Position numbers and translations under genes: made by a program. A model generated the notes under the pieces. That model searched no databases. It saw nothing but the letters and a program-made list of their open reading frames with translations, and was not told the origin of the DNA. A stretch of 64,000 nt of DNA. Origin: Mycobacterium shimoidei. Lineage in GTDB: Bacteria > Actinomycetota > Actinomycetes > Mycobacteriales > Mycobacteriaceae. Positions 50,713 to 58,582 of the stretch are shown here, in pieces. The stretch lies in NCBI GenBank assembly GCA_002101905.1, contig LQPU01000015.1:1-64000 (forward strand), written 5' to 3'. The stretch's first letter is position 1. Every line of letters begins with the position of its first letter.

Positions 50713-51699
50713 ATGGCCGCTTACGACGACACCGTCGAAGACCTGGCGGCGGCTGTGCGCGGTGGCGACCGTGCCGCGCTGCCGCGGGCAATCACGCTGG
50801 TCGAGTCCACCCGCCCGGATCACCGCGACCAGGCGCAGCAATTGCTGTTGGCGCTGATGCCGGAGGCCGGAAGCTCCCACCGCGTCGGGATCACCGGCGT
50901 CCCGGGTGTGGGAAAGTCCACCATGATCGAGGCGCTGGGCATGTATTTGATCGAGCGCGGGCATCGGGTGGCGGTGCTGGCGGTGGACCCGTCGTCGACG
51001 CGCACCGGCGGCTCGATTCTGGGCGACAAAACCCGAATGCCGCAGCTGGCGATCCATCCCGACGCCTACGTCCGCCCGTCGCCGACATCGGGAACGCTTG
51101 GCGGCGTCGCCAAAGCCACCCGCGAGACCATAGTGTTGCTGGAGGCCGCCGGGTTCGACGTGATCCTGGTCGAGACGGTCGGCGTGGGCCAGTCCGAGGT
51201 CGCGGTGGCTCAGATGGTCGACACCTTCGTCTTCTTGACCCTGGCGCGCACCGGAGATCAGCTGCAGGGCATCAAAAAAGGGGTGCTGGAGCTGGCCGAC
51301 ATCGTTGTGGTGAACAAGGCCGACGGCGAGCACTTGGCCGAGGCGCGCTCGGCGGCACGTGAGCTCTCCGGCGTCATCCGGCTCATCTATCCGCGCGAAA
51401 CACTATGGCGTCCATCGGTTCTCACGATGAGCGCGCTGGAGAAAACCGGGCTATCGGAGTTATGGGAGACCGTCGAGAAGCATCGGCGGGTACTGACCGA
51501 GGCGGGGGAGTTCGAGGCGCGCCGACGTGCCCAGCAGGTCGACTGGACCTGGCAGATGGTGCGTGATGCGGTCCTCGATCGGCTGCTGTCCAATCCCCAG
51601 GTGCGCAAAATCCGCGCCGAAGTGGAGCGCCAGGTGATCGCGGGCGAGCTGACCCCGGCACTCGCCGCTCAGGAAATCCTCAGGGTTGCGTCAGGGTAA
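50713..51699 (+). CDS. meaB: MeaB/ArgK-type GTPase, mutase chaperone
   Basis: A 328-residue G3E-family GTPase that protects and loads methylmalonyl-CoA mutase with adenosylcobalamin. The P-loop is GVPGVGKST (residues 62-70), followed by AVDPSSTRTGGSILGDKTRM, ETVGVGQSE and the base-recognition NKAD in VVVNKADGEH. The ATG is adjacent to the mutB stop. In M. tuberculosis a toxin-antitoxin pair (Rv1494-Rv1495) lies between the two genes; here there is nothing between them. Confidence 0.95.
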   Translation: MAAYDDTVEDLAAAVRGGDRAALPRAITLVESTRPDHRDQAQQLLLALMPEAGSSHRVGITGVPGVGKSTMIEALGMYLIERGHRVAVLAVDPSSTRTGGSILGDKTRMPQLAIHPDAYVRPSPTSGTLGGVAKATRETIVLLEAAGFDVILVETVGVGQSEVAVAQMVDTFVFLTLARTGDQLQGIKKGVLELADIVVVNKADGEHLAEARSAARELSGVIRLIYPRETLWRPSVLTMSALEKTGLSELWETVEKHRRVLTEAGEFEARRRAQQVDWTWQMVRDAVLDRLLSNPQVRKIRAEVERQVIAGELTPALAAQEILRVASG

Positions 51700-51751
51700 C
51701 AATAGAATAACGTCAGATTTTTCTGCGAAACGCAGTCGCTAGATTCGATAT

Positions 51752-53017
51752 ATGCGGCTCGAAGTCGTGGGAAATCGCCGGTCGGTGCTTCCGCGCGGCG
51801 TCCACGGCGCGGCCGATCCACACTTCGCCGGCGTCGTCCGCAGCTTTGCCGCCATGTTCCCGGCGCGCCGGTTCGGCGGCGGTGCCCTGGCGGTCTACCT
51901 CGACGGCAAACGGGTCGTCGACGTCTGGACGGGCTGGTCGGACCGGCGCGGTCGCACACCGTGGACGGCGGACACCGCACCGATGGTGTTTTCGGCCACC
52001 AAGGGCATGGCATCCACCGTCATCCACCGGCTGGTCGACCGCGGTCTGATCGACTACGACGCGCCGGTCGCCGAATACTGGCCGGAGTTCGGCGCTAACG
52101 GCAAAGCCGGCATCACCGTGCGCCAGGTGCTGCGGCATCGGGCCGGCCTGTCGGCGCTCAACGGCGCCAACCAGCAGGACCTGCTTGATCACGAGCTGAT
52201 GGAGCAGCGAATCGCCGCTGCTTCGCCCGGCGTTCTGCTGGGCAAACCCGCCTATCACGCGCTGACTTACGGCTGGCTGATGTCGGGCCTGGCCCGCGCC
52301 GTCACCGGTAAGGGCATGCGGGTGCTGTTCCGCGAGGAGTTGGCCGAGCCGCTCGGCACCGACGGGCTGCATCTGGGTCGACCGCCGGCTGAGGCGCCGA
52401 CCAGGCCGGCGCAGATCATCATGCCGCAAAGCACAATCCCTAACCCGTTATTCGACGCGGTCGCACCCAAGATCGCCGCGCTCCAGCTGTCGGGTGGATT
52501 CGGGGCGATGTATTTCCCCGGCGCGAAAGCCGCTGTGCGGGGCGACATCCCGCTGCTCGACGGGGAGCTTCCCGCCGTCAACGGGGTGGTGACGGCCCGC
52601 GCACTGGCCAAAATGTACGGGGCCATCGCCAACGGCGGCGTCATCGACGGCGCCCGGTTCTTGTCCCGGGAGCTGGTGGCGGGCTTGACGGGACGTTACA
52701 GCCTGCGGCCGGACCGAAACATCCTGGTGCCGTTGTCCTTCCACCTGGGCTACCACAGTGTGCCGTTCGGTGTGGTGCCCGGATTCGGCCACGCCGGCCT
52801 GGGTGGCTCGGTCGGATGGGCTGATCCGGCGAGTGGATTGGCATACGCCTTCGTGCACAACCGGTTACTGTCGCCGTTCGTGCTGGTGGACCACGTGGGG
52901 CTGGTTTCGACCGGCGCGCTGTTGCGACGGGCCGCTGCACAGGCCCGCAAACACGGATTCGAGCGGGTCACCGAGTTCGGCGCCCGATTCCCCGAGCGGG
53001 GAGCTGTCGCGGGCTGA
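51752..53017 (+). CDS. lipL: Serine beta-lactamase-fold esterase (LipL type)
   Basis: A 421-residue class C beta-lactamase/EstB-family hydrolase. The nucleophile motif is SATK (Ser81, Lys84), the second motif is Y-G-W in LTYGWLMSG, and the third region is GFGHAGLGGS. No signal peptide is evident. It corresponds to M. tuberculosis Rv1497 (lipL), annotated as an esterase/lipase. The natural substrate is unknown. A strong bidirectional hairpin follows it. Confidence 0.9.
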   Translation: MRLEVVGNRRSVLPRGVHGAADPHFAGVVRSFAAMFPARRFGGGALAVYLDGKRVVDVWTGWSDRRGRTPWTADTAPMVFSATKGMASTVIHRLVDRGLIDYDAPVAEYWPEFGANGKAGITVRQVLRHRAGLSALNGANQQDLLDHELMEQRIAAASPGVLLGKPAYHALTYGWLMSGLARAVTGKGMRVLFREELAEPLGTDGLHLGRPPAEAPTRPAQIIMPQSTIPNPLFDAVAPKIAALQLSGGFGAMYFPGAKAAVRGDIPLLDGELPAVNGVVTARALAKMYGAIANGGVIDGARFLSRELVAGLTGRYSLRPDRNILVPLSFHLGYHSVPFGVVPGFGHAGLGGSVGWADPASGLAYAFVHNRLLSPFVLVDHVGLVSTGALLRRAAAQARKHGFERVTEFGARFPERGAVAG

Positions 53018-53023
53018 CGAAAA

Positions 53024-53056
53024 CCGGGCGCCCGCCACCAAGTGGCGAGCGCCCGG
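53024..53056. terminator. Bidirectional terminator hairpin between lipL and the esx genes
   Basis: CCGGGCGCCCGCCAC (53024-53038) pairs with GTGGCGAGCGCCCGG (53042-53056) over fifteen positions with one mismatch and a three-base loop. It begins seven bases after the lipL stop and ends sixteen bases from the convergent esx gene end, so it can terminate both transcripts. Confidence 0.8.
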
Positions 53057-53071
53057 GTAGGGGTTGTGCTG

Positions 53072-53356
53072 TTAGGCCCAGCTGGAGCCGACGGCGGAGT
53101 CGGTGCTGGCCATGTTGTTGCCGGCGGCCTGTACCTTTTGGCCGTGGGCGTTGGCCTGCTCGTAGATCACCTGGAAGTTGCGACCCAACTGGGTGATGAA
53201 CTCCTGGCAGGCCACCGAACCGGCACCACCCCAGAAGTCACCGGCGGCCAGCACATCACGAATGATGGCCTGGTGTTCGGCCTCTAAGGCGGCGGCCTGG
53301 GCGCGGATCAGCGCACCGTGGGCATCGACATCGCCGAACTGGTAGTTAATCGTCAT
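53072..53356 (-). CDS. WXG100 protein, EsxN/EsxL family
   Basis: A 94-residue ESX-secreted protein. The WxG turn is Trp42-Gly-Gly44 in LAAGDFWGGAGS, between two helices. MTINYQFGDVDAHGALIRAQ and YEQANAHGQKVQAAGNNMA are hallmarks of the EsxI/L/N/O/V group, which pairs with EsxJ/K/M/P/W partners. The frame extends upstream, but 53356 is the family start. It lies 20 bases after its partner gene and is the last gene of a PE-PPE-esx-esx cassette. Export through ESX-5 is inferred from the family. Confidence 0.93.
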   Translation of the reverse strand: MTINYQFGDVDAHGALIRAQAAALEAEHQAIIRDVLAAGDFWGGAGSVACQEFITQLGRNFQVIYEQANAHGQKVQAAGNNMASTDSAVGSSWA

Positions 53357-53376
53357 CTTTGTTCTCCCAATGTCTT

Positions 53377-53673
53377 TCAGCTGCTCAGGATCTGCTGGCT
53401 GGCCTGCTCTTGTTGTTCGTAGTTGTTGGCGTCGCGGATCAGCCCGTCGCGCACCCCGTGCAGCATGTTGACGATGTTGCGAAACGCGGTGTTCATCTGG
53501 GCCATGGTGTCGTGTGAGGTCATCTGGGCTGTGCCGCTCCAGCCGGCACCGGCGATGTTCATCGAGGATGCCCACATCTTGCGGGCCTCGTCCTCGACGG
53601 TCTGAGCGTGCACGTCAAAACGGCCCGCCATGTCCCGCATCGCGTGCGGGTCGGTCATAAAGCGTGTTGGCAT
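53377..53673 (-). CDS. WXG100 protein, EsxK/EsxM family (QILSS)
   Basis: A 98-residue partner of the EsxN-like protein. The WxG turn is Trp45-Ser-Gly47, and the C-terminus ends [12 protein letters not shown], the QILSS mark of this subfamily. NNYEQQEQA carries the YxxxE-type secretion signal. It forms a heterodimer with the downstream EsxN-like protein for type VII secretion. It is 78 bases downstream of the PPE gene. Confidence 0.93.
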   Translation of the reverse strand: MPTRFMTDPHAMRDMAGRFDVHAQTVEDEARKMWASSMNIAGAGWSGTAQMTSHDTMAQMNTAFRNIVNMLHGVRDGLIRDANNYEQQEQASQQILSS

Positions 53674-53751
53674 TTACCTGTCTCCTTAGCTCGATTTAGC
53701 TCGATGTCATTGCTTGTCTACGAGGCATTGATTCAACGGCATCCCCTCCTG

Positions 53752-54960
53752 CTAGCCGCCTGCCGGTGTCTTCGGTATGACCTTGGGCGTCTTGGCAGCC
53801 ATGGCGCTCAGTCCGCGCCCGCTCAGTGCACCCATCAGCGCCTGTCCGTAGGGGCCTCCGGGGATGCCGCTCGCTGCCGGCGCCGAGACGGTGGGGGCAC
53901 TGACACTGGTGGCGGGTAGCACCGGCGCGGCCCTGGTCAGCCCGGGCCCCTGCAACGCCTGCGACCACGCCTGGGGGATCGACATACCGCCCAGCCGATG
54001 CGCACCGGCCAGTTGCGCGGAGATCTGCCCTGCCCACGACCTGAGTTGGTTGGAGACGCCGCCGGTGATCAGTTGCATCTTCCCGTCGACCAATTGGGCG
54101 ACCTGGTTCAGCAGGCTCTCGCCCATGCTGCTCAGACCGCCCATCGACGAGGAACCCATCTGGCCCATCCGGGCCAGCTGCATGAGCATGCTCATCGGGT
54201 AGAGCGCGAAGCGGGCCGGCACAGCGCCCAGGTTCGCCAGCGAGGTCAGGTTCGCAACGTCCGACGCGTCGTTCAGACCTAGAATGCCCATCACGGCATC
54301 AACCCACGTGGGGGTGCCCTCGGCGGCGTCCAATGGCGCCGCCGCCAGCGCTTGCGGCGCCATATTCGTCGCATTTGTCGTCGCGTTGCTGGCCAGGCTC
54401 TGGGCATTCGCGACGGCTTGCGCGGGTGAGCCGTTGGCGACCTCCGGCGCCGGTGTGTGCTGCGGCAACGCGCTCGTGGCCTGCTGCGAGGCCACCGCGT
54501 AGGTGTCCATCGCCGCGCCGTCCTGCGCCCACATCTCCATGTACTGCGCTTCGGTGGCCGCGATCGCCGGGGTGTTCTGCCCCAGAATGTTGGTTGCGAC
54601 CAGGGCTGCCAACAGCGCCCGGTTGGCCGCGATCACCGGGGGCGGCACCGACGCCGCCCGAGCGGCTTCGAACGCGGCCGCGCCCGCCGCGGCCTGTGCC
54701 GCTGCTTGCTCAGCCTGCGCAGCGGTGGCGTTGATCCAGGCAACGAACGGGGCAGCGGACGCCGCCATCGCGGCCGACGACGGACCCACCCACGGCCCTG
54801 TTGTCAGGTTGGTGATCACCGACTGATAGCCGGCGGCGGCTGTCGACAGCTCGGCAGCCAACGAACTCCACGCCGTCGCCGCGGTCAACAACGAACTCGA
54901 ACCCGGCCCGGTGTAAATCAGCCCGGAGTTGATCTCGGGCGGAAACATCATGAACGTCAT
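53752..54960 (-). CDS. PPE family protein, SVP subgroup
   Basis: A 402-residue protein. The N-terminal PPE domain (about 1-180) starts [20 protein letters not shown] and contains the WxG-like region. The C-terminal half contains GGMSIPQAW, a variant of the Gx2SVPxxW motif with Ile for Val, which places it in the SVP subgroup near M. tuberculosis PPE18. It should dimerise with the PE protein encoded 12 bases upstream and be exported by ESX-5, to the cell surface or outside. Confidence 0.93.
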   Translation of the reverse strand: MTFMMFPPEINSGLIYTGPGSSSLLTAATAWSSLAAELSTAAAGYQSVITNLTTGPWVGPSSAAMAASAAPFVAWINATAAQAEQAAAQAAAGAAAFEAARAASVPPPVIAANRALLAALVATNILGQNTPAIAATEAQYMEMWAQDGAAMDTYAVASQQATSALPQHTPAPEVANGSPAQAVANAQSLASNATTNATNMAPQALAAAPLDAAEGTPTWVDAVMGILGLNDASDVANLTSLANLGAVPARFALYPMSMLMQLARMGQMGSSSMGGLSSMGESLLNQVAQLVDGKMQLITGGVSNQLRSWAGQISAQLAGAHRLGGMSIPQAWSQALQGPGLTRAAPVLPATSVSAPTVSAPAASGIPGGPYGQALMGALSGRGLSAMAAKTPKVIPKTPAGG

Positions 54961-54972
54961 ACTCGACCCCGG

Positions 54973-55272
54973 TTAACCGGTGGCTGACGCGTTGGCGGCC
55001 TCCGCGTTGGCATACGACGCGGCACTGGCCTGCAAGGTGGCCACCAACTGCTGGTGAACCGCCGCAGCCTGTGCTGCAACCTGCTGATAAGCCTGCGAGT
55101 GCGCAACGAACTGCGAAGCCATCAAAGCCGACACCATGTCCGCCGCCGGTGGAACCACCGCCCCCGTCGGCCCGGCCGCCGCTGCGCTCTGGGCGATCAT
55201 CCCGTCGCCGATTCCTGCCAAACTCCCCGCGGCCGCGGACAAGATGCCCGGGTCCGTAGTTAAGTACGACAC
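54973..55272 (-). CDS. PE family protein
   Basis: A 99-residue PE protein with no C-terminal extension. It begins MSYLTTDPGILSAAAGSLAGIG and has the helical hairpin typical of the domain. The C-terminal YANAE is the YxxxD/E type VII signal. It starts with GTG at 55272 and is the first gene of the PE-PPE-EsxK-EsxN cassette (the layout of Rv1195-Rv1198). The 257 bases upstream, shared with the divergent thioesterase gene, hold an AT-rich stretch (55380-55450) that likely carries both promoters. Confidence 0.92.
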   Translation of the reverse strand: MSYLTTDPGILSAAAGSLAGIGDGMIAQSAAAAGPTGAVVPPAADMVSALMASQFVAHSQAYQQVAAQAAAVHQQLVATLQASAASYANAEAANASATG

Positions 55273-55529
55273 TGCCTACCTCCTCCAAGACTGCCGTCAA
55301 CCTCTGCTGGCGGACCATTCCAGGGCCGTGAGCATCGATTGACCCCTCCCGCGGCCAATGCCTAGGCACATGGGCTAGGAAATCTTATGCGTTCCGCCCC
55401 AAGTTTGGCACCTGATTTCGGAAATAAAATACTTAGGAAAATTGTCTTCACCGGGCCCTTGGGCGGCGCGCCCGATCATACCGCCGCGCCCTCTCCGAGC
55501 GGCACTGATGAGGTCGGTATGGTGACCGC

Positions 55530-56240
55530 GTGACCGGGCAGCCGAGGCTATACATCTTTCCCCACGCGGGTGGCTCACCGCAGTATTACGTGCCCTTCGC
55601 CCGGGCGTTCGCCAGCGACATCAAGCGCATCGCCGTGCAATATCCGGGTCGGCGCGGCGCGCACGACCTCGGGTCGTTCACCAGCATTCCCGATCTCGCC
55701 GACCAAGTGTGCACGATGGTTTCACCGGAGGATCGCAGCGAGCAGAAGATCGCGTTTTTCGGTCACAGCATGGGCGCCCTGGTGGCATTCGAGGTGGCCC
55801 GCCGGTTCGAAGCGGCGGGGAATCCCATTGCGGCCCTGTTCGTTTCGGCGAGCGCCGCACCCGGCAGGATCGGCTACGAGTACATTCCCGAGTCCGACCG
55901 CGGCCTGCTCGGCGCGGTCAGCGAGATGACGGGCGTGAATCCGGAGTTCCTCGAGAACGAGGAATTCGCCGCCAAGATCCTGCCGACGCTGCGCGGACTC
56001 AAGGCCATCTCGAAGTACGACTGCCCGCCCGACGCGAAGTTGTCGTGTCCGATCCACGCGTTCTACGGCGACAACGACGAAGTCGCCACTGCCGAGAAGG
56101 TCGCGCCTTGGTCAGAGCGCACCACGTCGGAGTTCACCGCGCGAGAGTTCCCCGGACACCATTTCTACTTGATTGATCACTTACCGGAGTTGGTTGCCGA
56201 CGTCGAGAGCAAGATCTTGTTGCGTTGCGCGGAGCATTAG
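55530..56240 (+). CDS. Type II thioesterase (TesA-like)
   Basis: A 236-residue alpha/beta hydrolase that removes aberrant or final acyl chains from polyketide or peptide synthase carriers. YIFPHAGGSPQYY is the family N-terminus; the nucleophile is Ser80 in FFGHSMGAL, the acid is near Asp181 (YGDNDE), and the base is in PGHHFYLID (His210 or His211). It starts with GTG at 55530. It belongs with the fatty acyl-AMP ligase and polyketide synthase downstream, as TesA does with FadD26 and PpsA-E in phthiocerol lipid synthesis. Confidence 0.9.
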   Translation: MTGQPRLYIFPHAGGSPQYYVPFARAFASDIKRIAVQYPGRRGAHDLGSFTSIPDLADQVCTMVSPEDRSEQKIAFFGHSMGALVAFEVARRFEAAGNPIAALFVSASAAPGRIGYEYIPESDRGLLGAVSEMTGVNPEFLENEEFAAKILPTLRGLKAISKYDCPPDAKLSCPIHAFYGDNDEVATAEKVAPWSERTTSEFTAREFPGHHFYLIDHLPELVADVESKILLRCAEH

Positions 56241-56650
56241 CACACCAATTCTGAGTATTTTCTGAATGAAATCTGACAATTGTCTGTATGCAAACACGCG
56301 ACAAATAGCGTCCGTCGTAGCTGTGATCCAGATGAATTTTTCGTTACTTGCCCCGCCCGAGTGCGGGGCGCGCAAGCGATATACCTGCCGTTCCGCCGGT
56401 GAGGGCGGCACGTCGGTATCGGTGAAAGCGGCGGATTACCTGCCCTGATATCAGGCGTCGCGGCGGCGGCCAGCGGATTGGGACCACGGCTGCGGATCCG
56501 AAATGCGCTCAGGTCGCTCTAAGGTGTGTTTGAGGCCATACTTGGATTTTCGTCCGAGAGAAGGGATACCCCTGTTAACCTCTTGCACCACAAGCGCCCC
56601 ACCAGCGATACCACATTTCGCTGGTTCACGGGTCCTGGATCTAGAAGGGT
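56241..56650. other. 410-bp non-coding region between thioesterase and FAAL genes
   Basis: No convincing gene is seen. The first 100 bases are AT-rich (TGAGTATTTTCTGAATGAAA and further). A perfect seven-base-pair hairpin GCCCCGC-CCGAGT-GCGGGGC is at 56350-56369 and may terminate the thioesterase transcript. The last 150 bases contain GGATACCCC and GTTAACC and probably hold the promoter of the acyl-AMP ligase gene. Open frames of about 60 codons here have no ribosome-binding sites or codon bias to support them. Confidence 0.6.
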
Positions 56651-58399
56651 ATGTCGATGCCAGTGAGCCAAGCTTCCATCCCTGACGTGCTGGCGGCGTG
56701 GGCCCGGCAACAGCCGGATGCACCGGCGTACACGTTCCTCGACTACGACGTTGACCCTGCCGGATACTCCGAGACATTGACCTGGTCTCAGGTCCTCACT
56801 CGGGTCCAGGTGGTCGCCGCGGAACTGGCTTCGTGTGGGGTGCCGGGCGATCGCGTCGCGATTGCCGCGCCGCAGGGTCTGGAATACGTCATCGGCTTCT
56901 ACGGCGCGATGGAGGCGGGCTTCATCGCGGTTCCGCTGCCCGTACCCCAGTTCGGCGCGCATGACGAACGGACGAGCGGCGCCCTCAAGGACAGCTCGCC
57001 GGTGGCGATCCTGACGACCTCGGCGGTCGTCGACGACGTAGTCGCATGCGCCAACGGGCTTCCCGGCACGCCTCCGGTAGTCATCGAGATCGACGCTTTG
57101 GACCTCGACTCGCCGCCGGCCTGGGCGCCCGCGAAGCGGCCGCAATGCAAAACCGCACTGCTGCAATACACTTCAGGCTCGACCCGCTCGCCGGCTTCCG
57201 TCGTGGTCAGCCACAAGAACATCCTCGCCAATATCGAGCAGGTGAAACAAGACTACTTCGAGGCCGAGGGAGCGATTCCTCCGCCGGACACCACGTTGGT
57301 GTCCTGGCTGCCCATCTACCACGACATGGGCCTGCTGCTGGGTGTCACCGGCGCGCTGACGTTGGGGTTGCACTCGGTGTTGATGAGCCCGATGGCGTTC
57401 CTGCAGAAGCCTGCCCGCTGGATCCAGGCGCTGGCCACCCACACCCGCAGTTTCACCGCGGTGCCGAACTTCGCGTTCGAACTCGCTGCGCGACGGACCT
57501 CCGACGCTGATATGGCCGGGCTGGACCTCGGGCATGTGCACACCGTGCTCAGCGGAAGTGAACGCGTGCACGCCGCGACGATCCGGCGATTCCTGGATCG
57601 GTTCGCCGCGTTCAACTTCCCGCCGGAAGCGCTCAAGCCGTCCTACGGCTTGGCGGAGGCGATGGTGTACGTGGCCTCGTCCGGGCCCGGGCGGCCCCCG
57701 ACAGTGGTGCGTTTCGACTACGAGAAGCTGTCGGCCGGCCACGCGGAAGCCTGCGAAACCGGAACCGAGCTGGTCAGTGTCGGCATTCCCCGCGCCAGCA
57801 CGATTCGGATCGTCGACCCGGAGACCCGGATCGAGAACCCGGCCGGCAAGGTCGGGGAGATCTGGCTGCACGGCGACAACATCGCCAATGGCTATTGGCG
57901 CAAGCCTGAACAGTCACAGCGCACCTTCGGCGGGCAAATCGTCGATCCCTCGCCGGGCACCCCGGCCGGGCCTTGGCTGCGGACTGGAGACCTCGGTGTG
58001 ATCTACGGCGGTGAGTTGTTCATCATCGGCCGCATCAAAGACCTGTTGATCGTGGACGGGCGTAACCACTACCCCGACGACATCGAGGCCACGACGCAGG
58101 AGATCAGTGGTGGCCGCGTGGCGGCGATCTCGGTGCAGGACGACCGCACGGAGCGGCTGGTCGTGATCGCCGAGATGAAGAATCGGGGCAGCTCCGATGA
58201 GGAAATGCTGAGCAAGCTGCGCGCGGTGAAGCAGGAAGTGACATCGGCGATCACCAAGACGCACGGGTTGCGGGTGTCTGACCTCGTGCTGGTGCCGGCC
58301 GGTTCCATCCCGATCACCACCAGTGGCAAGATCCGCCGCTCCTCGTGCGTCGAGGTTTACCAGCAAAACGAGTTCACCAGGCTGGACGCCACCGTATGA
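56651..58399 (+). CDS. Long-chain fatty acyl-AMP ligase (FadD26/FadD28 type)
   Basis: A 582-residue adenylate-forming enzyme that activates a fatty acid as acyl-AMP and loads it on a polyketide synthase carrier. The P-loop is YTSGSTRSP (about 172-180), followed by LVSWLPIYHDMGLL, KPSYGLAEA, LRTGDLG and GRIKDLLIVDGRNHYPDDIE. The segment SSGPGRPPTVVRFDYEKLSAG is typical of the FAAL branch rather than CoA ligases. GAAGG precedes the ATG at 56651. It sits before a modular PKS, which supports a starter-loading role. Confidence 0.93.
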   Translation: MSMPVSQASIPDVLAAWARQQPDAPAYTFLDYDVDPAGYSETLTWSQVLTRVQVVAAELASCGVPGDRVAIAAPQGLEYVIGFYGAMEAGFIAVPLPVPQFGAHDERTSGALKDSSPVAILTTSAVVDDVVACANGLPGTPPVVIEIDALDLDSPPAWAPAKRPQCKTALLQYTSGSTRSPASVVVSHKNILANIEQVKQDYFEAEGAIPPPDTTLVSWLPIYHDMGLLLGVTGALTLGLHSVLMSPMAFLQKPARWIQALATHTRSFTAVPNFAFELAARRTSDADMAGLDLGHVHTVLSGSERVHAATIRRFLDRFAAFNFPPEALKPSYGLAEAMVYVASSGPGRPPTVVRFDYEKLSAGHAEACETGTELVSVGIPRASTIRIVDPETRIENPAGKVGEIWLHGDNIANGYWRKPEQSQRTFGGQIVDPSPGTPAGPWLRTGDLGVIYGGELFIIGRIKDLLIVDGRNHYPDDIEATTQEISGGRVAAISVQDDRTERLVVIAEMKNRGSSDEEMLSKLRAVKQEVTSAITKTHGLRVSDLVLVPAGSIPITTSGKIRRSSCVEVYQQNEFTRLDATV

Positions 58400-58471
58400 C
58401 GTCTTTCGGCAGCGTCGAACGGCGTAGTTAGTGGGTGTCTATAAGGCTTGACACCGCAACGGAGTACCACA

Positions 58472-58582
58472 ATGTCGGCAACTGAATCTCCGCCCGTTGT
58501 GTTGCAGGGTCAGGTCCGCCACGCGTCGGCTGTCGCGAAAAAAGAATCACTGTCTAACAAGCTTTTCGGAAGGTTGGGTTGA
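58472..58582 (+). CDS. Putative 36-residue small protein coupled to the PKS start
   Basis: The frame starts at ATG 58472 with GGAG seven bases upstream and TTGACA 24 bases before it, and encodes MSATESPPVVLQGQVRHAS then [17 protein letters not shown]. Its TGA at 58580-58582 overlaps the TTG start of the polyketide synthase. The C-terminal half is basic. Codon third positions are less GC-rich than in neighbouring genes, so it may be a translational leader rather than a functional protein. I recognise no family. Confidence 0.45.
   Translation: MSATESPPVVLQGQVRHASAVAKKESLSNKLFGRLG

Noticed and set aside
56266..56448. 60-codon frame downstream of the thioesterase gene
   Set aside because: It lacks a ribosome-binding site and codon bias, and spans the hairpin at 56350-56369.
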